Of a stretch of 9,634 bases of DNA, positions 7,766 through 9,634 are shown piece by piece. The position numbers were made by a program, and so were the translations under genes. The notes beneath the pieces are model-generated. The model saw only the letters and a list, made by a program, of their open reading frames with translations. It made no database searches and was not told the origin of the DNA. The first letter of the stretch is position 1. Each line of letters begins with the position of its first letter. The stretch is from CAYJEQ01 sp964369235 (GTDB taxonomy: Bacteria > Bacillota > Clostridia > Oscillospirales > Ruminococcaceae), in assembly GCA_964369235.1 (NCBI GenBank), contig CAYJEQ010000087.1, positions 1-9,634 of the forward strand, in the 5' to 3' direction.

Positions 7766-8965
7766 CTAGTTAGAAATCGTTCGATGTAGTTTAAAGGAAA
7801 TCCAGCTTCCTCCATGAGGATCTGCCATCCTACCGATGGATATTGCACAATCTTCACCAAACATGTATTTAATTAAACTATTGACCTGAGTAATTGTAAA
7901 TCCAGTATTAAGCTCACTTTGAGAAAGATGATTTTCTAAATCATTTATGTCTTCCCAATAGCCGTTTCCTACTACCTGTACTACTATGTAATTATCAATC
8001 TCCATAGCGCTAATATCAATAGTTTGTCTATTGGGATTTGCTTCTGATACTGCTGCAAGTACAGCACTAATTATAGGCTGTATTATCATAAATGGACATA
8101 TTGTGTTTAGATCAATATTTGCTGTATCGATTCTAAACTTTAAATTACCACTTAACCAAGCATTTTGTATTCTTAGTAGGCAACCTATATAATCTAGCTC
8201 TTCCCCAATTGTAGATATTTTTTTCTTATCGCTCATTGTATATCTTGCTGCATCTACAAAGTCATAACAAACCTCTGCTGTTTTACTAGCATGTTCGCTA
8301 AAGGCGAGCTGGGTAATTATATTCATAATAAAGAGAAAATTCTTGCTATAGATGGCCTCATTTCCTGTTTTAGCAGAACTACTTTGGTTTCTTTCCTGTA
8401 TCTCACAGTATCTATTTTCATAACGCTCTATACTGCTATCTTTATCTAAAGTAGCTCCCTGTGTTAGCGTCAGCGTAACCATATCACGAAACAGTAGTGC
8501 TGCTGTGGTAAGTATTTCCTTAGACATAACCATTGTATTTCCATAAGCATCGTTAATACCATGTGTCCAGTTTATAGGTGTATTACCACTTTTTATCTCA
8601 ATATTCTCTATGCCTTTTTGATCTTCTTGTGGCACTCTAATCTGCCCACCTATTATGTAGGCAATGGTTTCGGTCCCCATTCTAAGTGGCACAACAAAAC
8701 CAACCATATCTATATAAAACTTATATAAATATAGCTGCCTATGGTCTTTATCTTCATTAGATTTAATTTCTTGACAGATGCTCTCTAGGTTTGACAATCT
8801 GCCTAACAGTTTATAATGATCGCCCTGACCACTATACTCTGTAATAGCATTACAATTATTATCTAATATCCTAAATGCTAAGCCCATTGCTTTAGAACAC
8901 TTATCTTGCATTGACTGCAAGGAATCTGTGTCTACCATCTGCAAAATTGGCTGTGTGTGTTTCAT
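7766..8965 (-). CDS. PocR-domain sensor with LytS-like histidine-kinase fold, apparently non-catalytic
   Basis: A 399-residue protein without signal peptide or membrane segments, so a cytoplasmic sensor. Residues about 10-170 match the PocR sensory domain (start LQSMQDKCSKAMG near 16, end VPLRMGT...GGQI near 92-109), a family thought to bind small organic ligands. Residues about 205-395 match the LytS-type kinase region: NFLFIMNIITQL corresponds to the NPHFLFN motif, and GEELDYIGCLLRIQ and IQPII are also recognisable. The phospho-acceptor His is replaced by N209. The N-box Glu-Asn is replaced by S300-A301. The Asp of the DNG box is replaced by G333 (VVGNGYW). It is therefore probably a pseudokinase that signals by protein contact with the downstream AraC regulator, or an ATP-independent sensor. 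GGAGGG at 8971-8976 lies five bases before the ATG at 8965. It is the first gene of a two-gene operon. Confidence 0.9.
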   Translation of the reverse strand: MKHTQPILQMVDTDSLQSMQDKCSKAMGLAFRILDNNCNAITEYSGQGDHYKLLGRLSNLESICQEIKSNEDKDHRQLYLYKFYIDMVGFVVPLRMGTETIAYIIGGQIRVPQEDQKGIENIEIKSGNTPINWTHGINDAYGNTMVMSKEILTTAALLFRDMVTLTLTQGATLDKDSSIERYENRYCEIQERNQSSSAKTGNEAIYSKNFLFIMNIITQLAFSEHASKTAEVCYDFVDAARYTMSDKKKISTIGEELDYIGCLLRIQNAWLSGNLKFRIDTANIDLNTICPFMIIQPIISAVLAAVSEANPNRQTIDISAMEIDNYIVVQVVGNGYWEDINDLENHLSQSELNTGFTITQVNSLIKYMFGEDCAISIGRMADPHGGSWISFKLHRTISN

Positions 8966-9062
8966 CTTATCCCTCCATATTTTTGTAATTCTTATTAAGT
9001 TAGTAGTGTGATGTAGTTGTGTGATTGGATTTAGTCTTTTGCATTAATATGGTTTTGCAGAT

Positions 9063-9119
9063 AATTGAGAATAATGTATATTATTCCAACTTATTATAAT
9101 TATATCATTTTTCTCAATT
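9063..9119. promoter_or_regulatory. Imperfect long dyad and palindrome overlapping the PocR-operon promoter
   Basis: AATTGAGA (9063-9070) and TCTCAATT (9112-9119) are perfect arms of a longer imperfect inverted repeat; the second arm lies between the -35 and -10 elements. Inside the first half, GAATAAT (9069-9075) and ATTATTC (9080-9086) form a compact palindrome just downstream of the expected transcription start. These fit operator sites for autoregulation, but no binding protein can be named. Confidence 0.4.
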
Positions 9120-9127
9120 ATTTCCAA
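9099..9127 (-). promoter_or_regulatory. Predicted sigma-A-type promoter of the PocR/AraC operon
   Basis: On the minus strand, TTGGAA (9122-9127) and a perfect TATAAT (9099-9104) are separated by exactly 17 bases. Transcription would start near 9092, giving a leader of about 125 nt before the PocR-gene ATG. No known riboswitch motif is seen in that leader. Confidence 0.65.
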
Positions 9128-9312
9128 TATATTTTAGAAATAATTATCAACAAATAATAGGTAAATTTTGTAACTTATTATATCTATTTCATCTATCAAG
9201 CCTAACAAAACACTTAAAACATCATATTTTTTCCTAAAAGTAACAAATTTACTTAGAATATTCATTTATAATTTGTCAAATCCTTTATGTAAATTCACTT
9301 ATATTATAACTA
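9128..9312. other. AT-rich intergenic stretch with no supported feature
   Basis: No credible coding frame on either strand. Only short dyads typical of AT-rich DNA are present, for example AAGTAA/TTACTT at 9238-9254. It separates the minus-strand PocR promoter from the plus-strand promoter at 9313 and probably acts as a divergent control region. Confidence 0.5.
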
Positions 9313-9341
9313 TTGCCTTTATGTTAATTTATTGATATAAT
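9313..9341 (+). promoter_or_regulatory. Predicted plus-strand promoter of the structured RNA region
   Basis: TTGCCT (9313-9318) and a perfect TATAAT (9336-9341) are separated by 17 bases. Transcription would start near 9348 and run rightwards. No open reading frame with a start codon follows within the window, so the promoter appears to drive a non-coding RNA or a long leader. Confidence 0.6.
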
Positions 9342-9347
9342 CTTAAC

Positions 9348-9634
9348 TAGAATTTATAAGATTATTGTTGGAGCATTATAGTATTTCTATCTAGCCACCC
9401 ACACCTTAATCCGAACCAGCCTAAACACTGAGCATATTCACTTCTAGCTTTGTTATCCTCCTAGGCAGACGAGAGTATGCCGTCGTCGTCTGCCTAGCTA
9501 CAAGCAAATATGCTTGGTGTTTAGGTCGCAGATTTTATGATTAGCAGATAGGATTAGTATTAAGGAAAAGCCTTGCAGTAATGCATTGCAGTAATGCTTT
9601 CGCCTTACAATAGGCTTTGACACAGATAGTAAGC
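9348..9634 (+). ncRNA. Candidate large structured non-coding RNA or leader, family unknown (3' end not in window)
   Basis: No ATG here opens more than about ten codons, and the base composition shifts from AT-rich to mixed. A long interrupted hairpin has a 19-bp outer stem (9420-9438 with 9507-9525), a middle stem (9447-9453 with 9500-9505, one bulged base) and a perfect 12-bp apical stem (CTAGGCAGACGA 9461-9472 with 9486-9497). The outer stem is continuous only as RNA of the plus strand, where T9429-G9516 and G9430-T9515 are wobble pairs; on the minus strand they would be A-C mismatches. Further pairings nest around it: CCTTAAT 9404-9410 with 9559-9565, and 9387-9396 with 9613-9616 plus 9624-9629. 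A 3' hairpin is possible between 9567-9573 and 9612-9618, as an alternative to part of the last pairing. I do not recognise it as tmRNA, RNase P RNA, SRP RNA, T-box or a c-di-GMP riboswitch. It may be a free-standing RNA or the leader of a gene beyond the window. Confidence 0.6.
9573..9598 (+). repeat. 13-nt tandem direct repeat in the structured RNA region
   Basis: TTGCAGTAATGCA at 9573-9585 is followed at once by TTGCAGTAATGCT at 9586-9598, identical at 12 of 13 positions. The junction contains the palindrome AATGCATT. It lies in the loop region of the possible 3' hairpin and may be a recent slippage duplication or a paired-loop element. Confidence 0.7.

Noticed and set aside
8966..9092. 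c-di-GMP riboswitch in the leader of the PocR operon
   Set aside because: The conserved GEMM-I core (CGCAAAGC-like segment and tetraloop receptor) is absent, and the leader is weakly structured. The direct repeats GTGTGAT (9006-9012 and 9019-9025) do not form such a fold.
9573..9598. CRISPR repeats
   Set aside because: Only two 13-nt units, directly adjacent with no spacer.
9348..9634. tRNA, T-box leader, tmRNA or SRP RNA in the structured region
   Set aside because: There is no cloverleaf, no T-box GGGTGGNACC sequence, no tmRNA ends and no SRP GGAA tetraloop core.

Overview
The window is AT-rich with strong AGGAGG-type ribosome binding sites. Its gene families are PocR/LytS-like sensor with AraC regulator, FIST sensor, and several GGDEF/EAL proteins. 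Together these point to a low-GC Gram-positive anaerobe of the Clostridia, perhaps a Lachnospiraceae-like gut or rumen bacterium; this is inference. A run of ten Ns at 5007-5016 shows that it is a scaffolded draft or metagenome assembly.

Layout. (1) Positions 1-3722, plus strand: two overlapping genes of cyclic-di-GMP metabolism. The first is cut by the left edge and reads degenerate GGDEF, intact EAL, PAS, PAS-like, degenerate GGDEF. The second is PAS, PAS-like, intact GGDEF. The C-terminal half of the first and the whole of the second are paralogues. (2) 3723-3887: a rho-independent terminator and a separate perfect palindrome, between convergent genes. (3) 3888-6420, minus strand: one gene for a FIST, coiled-coil, degenerate GGDEF, intact EAL protein of about 840 residues, broken only by the N gap. 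(4) 6421-6653: its promoter, a dyad at its predicted transcription start, and the terminator of the genes upstream. (5) 6654-8965, minus strand: a two-gene operon of a PocR-domain LytS-like protein and a receiver-AraC regulator. Both have lost key phosphotransfer residues. (6) 8966-9634: the operon promoter with overlapping dyads, a featureless AT-rich stretch, then a plus-strand promoter followed by about 285 nt with no reading frame but extensive nested base pairing. This is a candidate structured non-coding RNA running to the window edge.

How they may work together. The window holds one apparently active diguanylate cyclase, two apparently active c-di-GMP phosphodiesterases, and three eroded GGDEF domains that are probably sensory or structural. 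Input modules (PAS, FIST, PocR) suggest that small ligands or redox state are converted into c-di-GMP changes and AraC-type transcription control. The PocR/AraC operon lies just upstream of the FIST-EAL gene, whose start region has a clear dyad, so the regulator could control it; this link is inferred, not shown. The parts most worth following up are the structured RNA at 9348-9634, the doubly degenerate PocR/AraC pair, and the tandem phosphodiesterase/cyclase pair with a retained I-site in a dead GGDEF domain.
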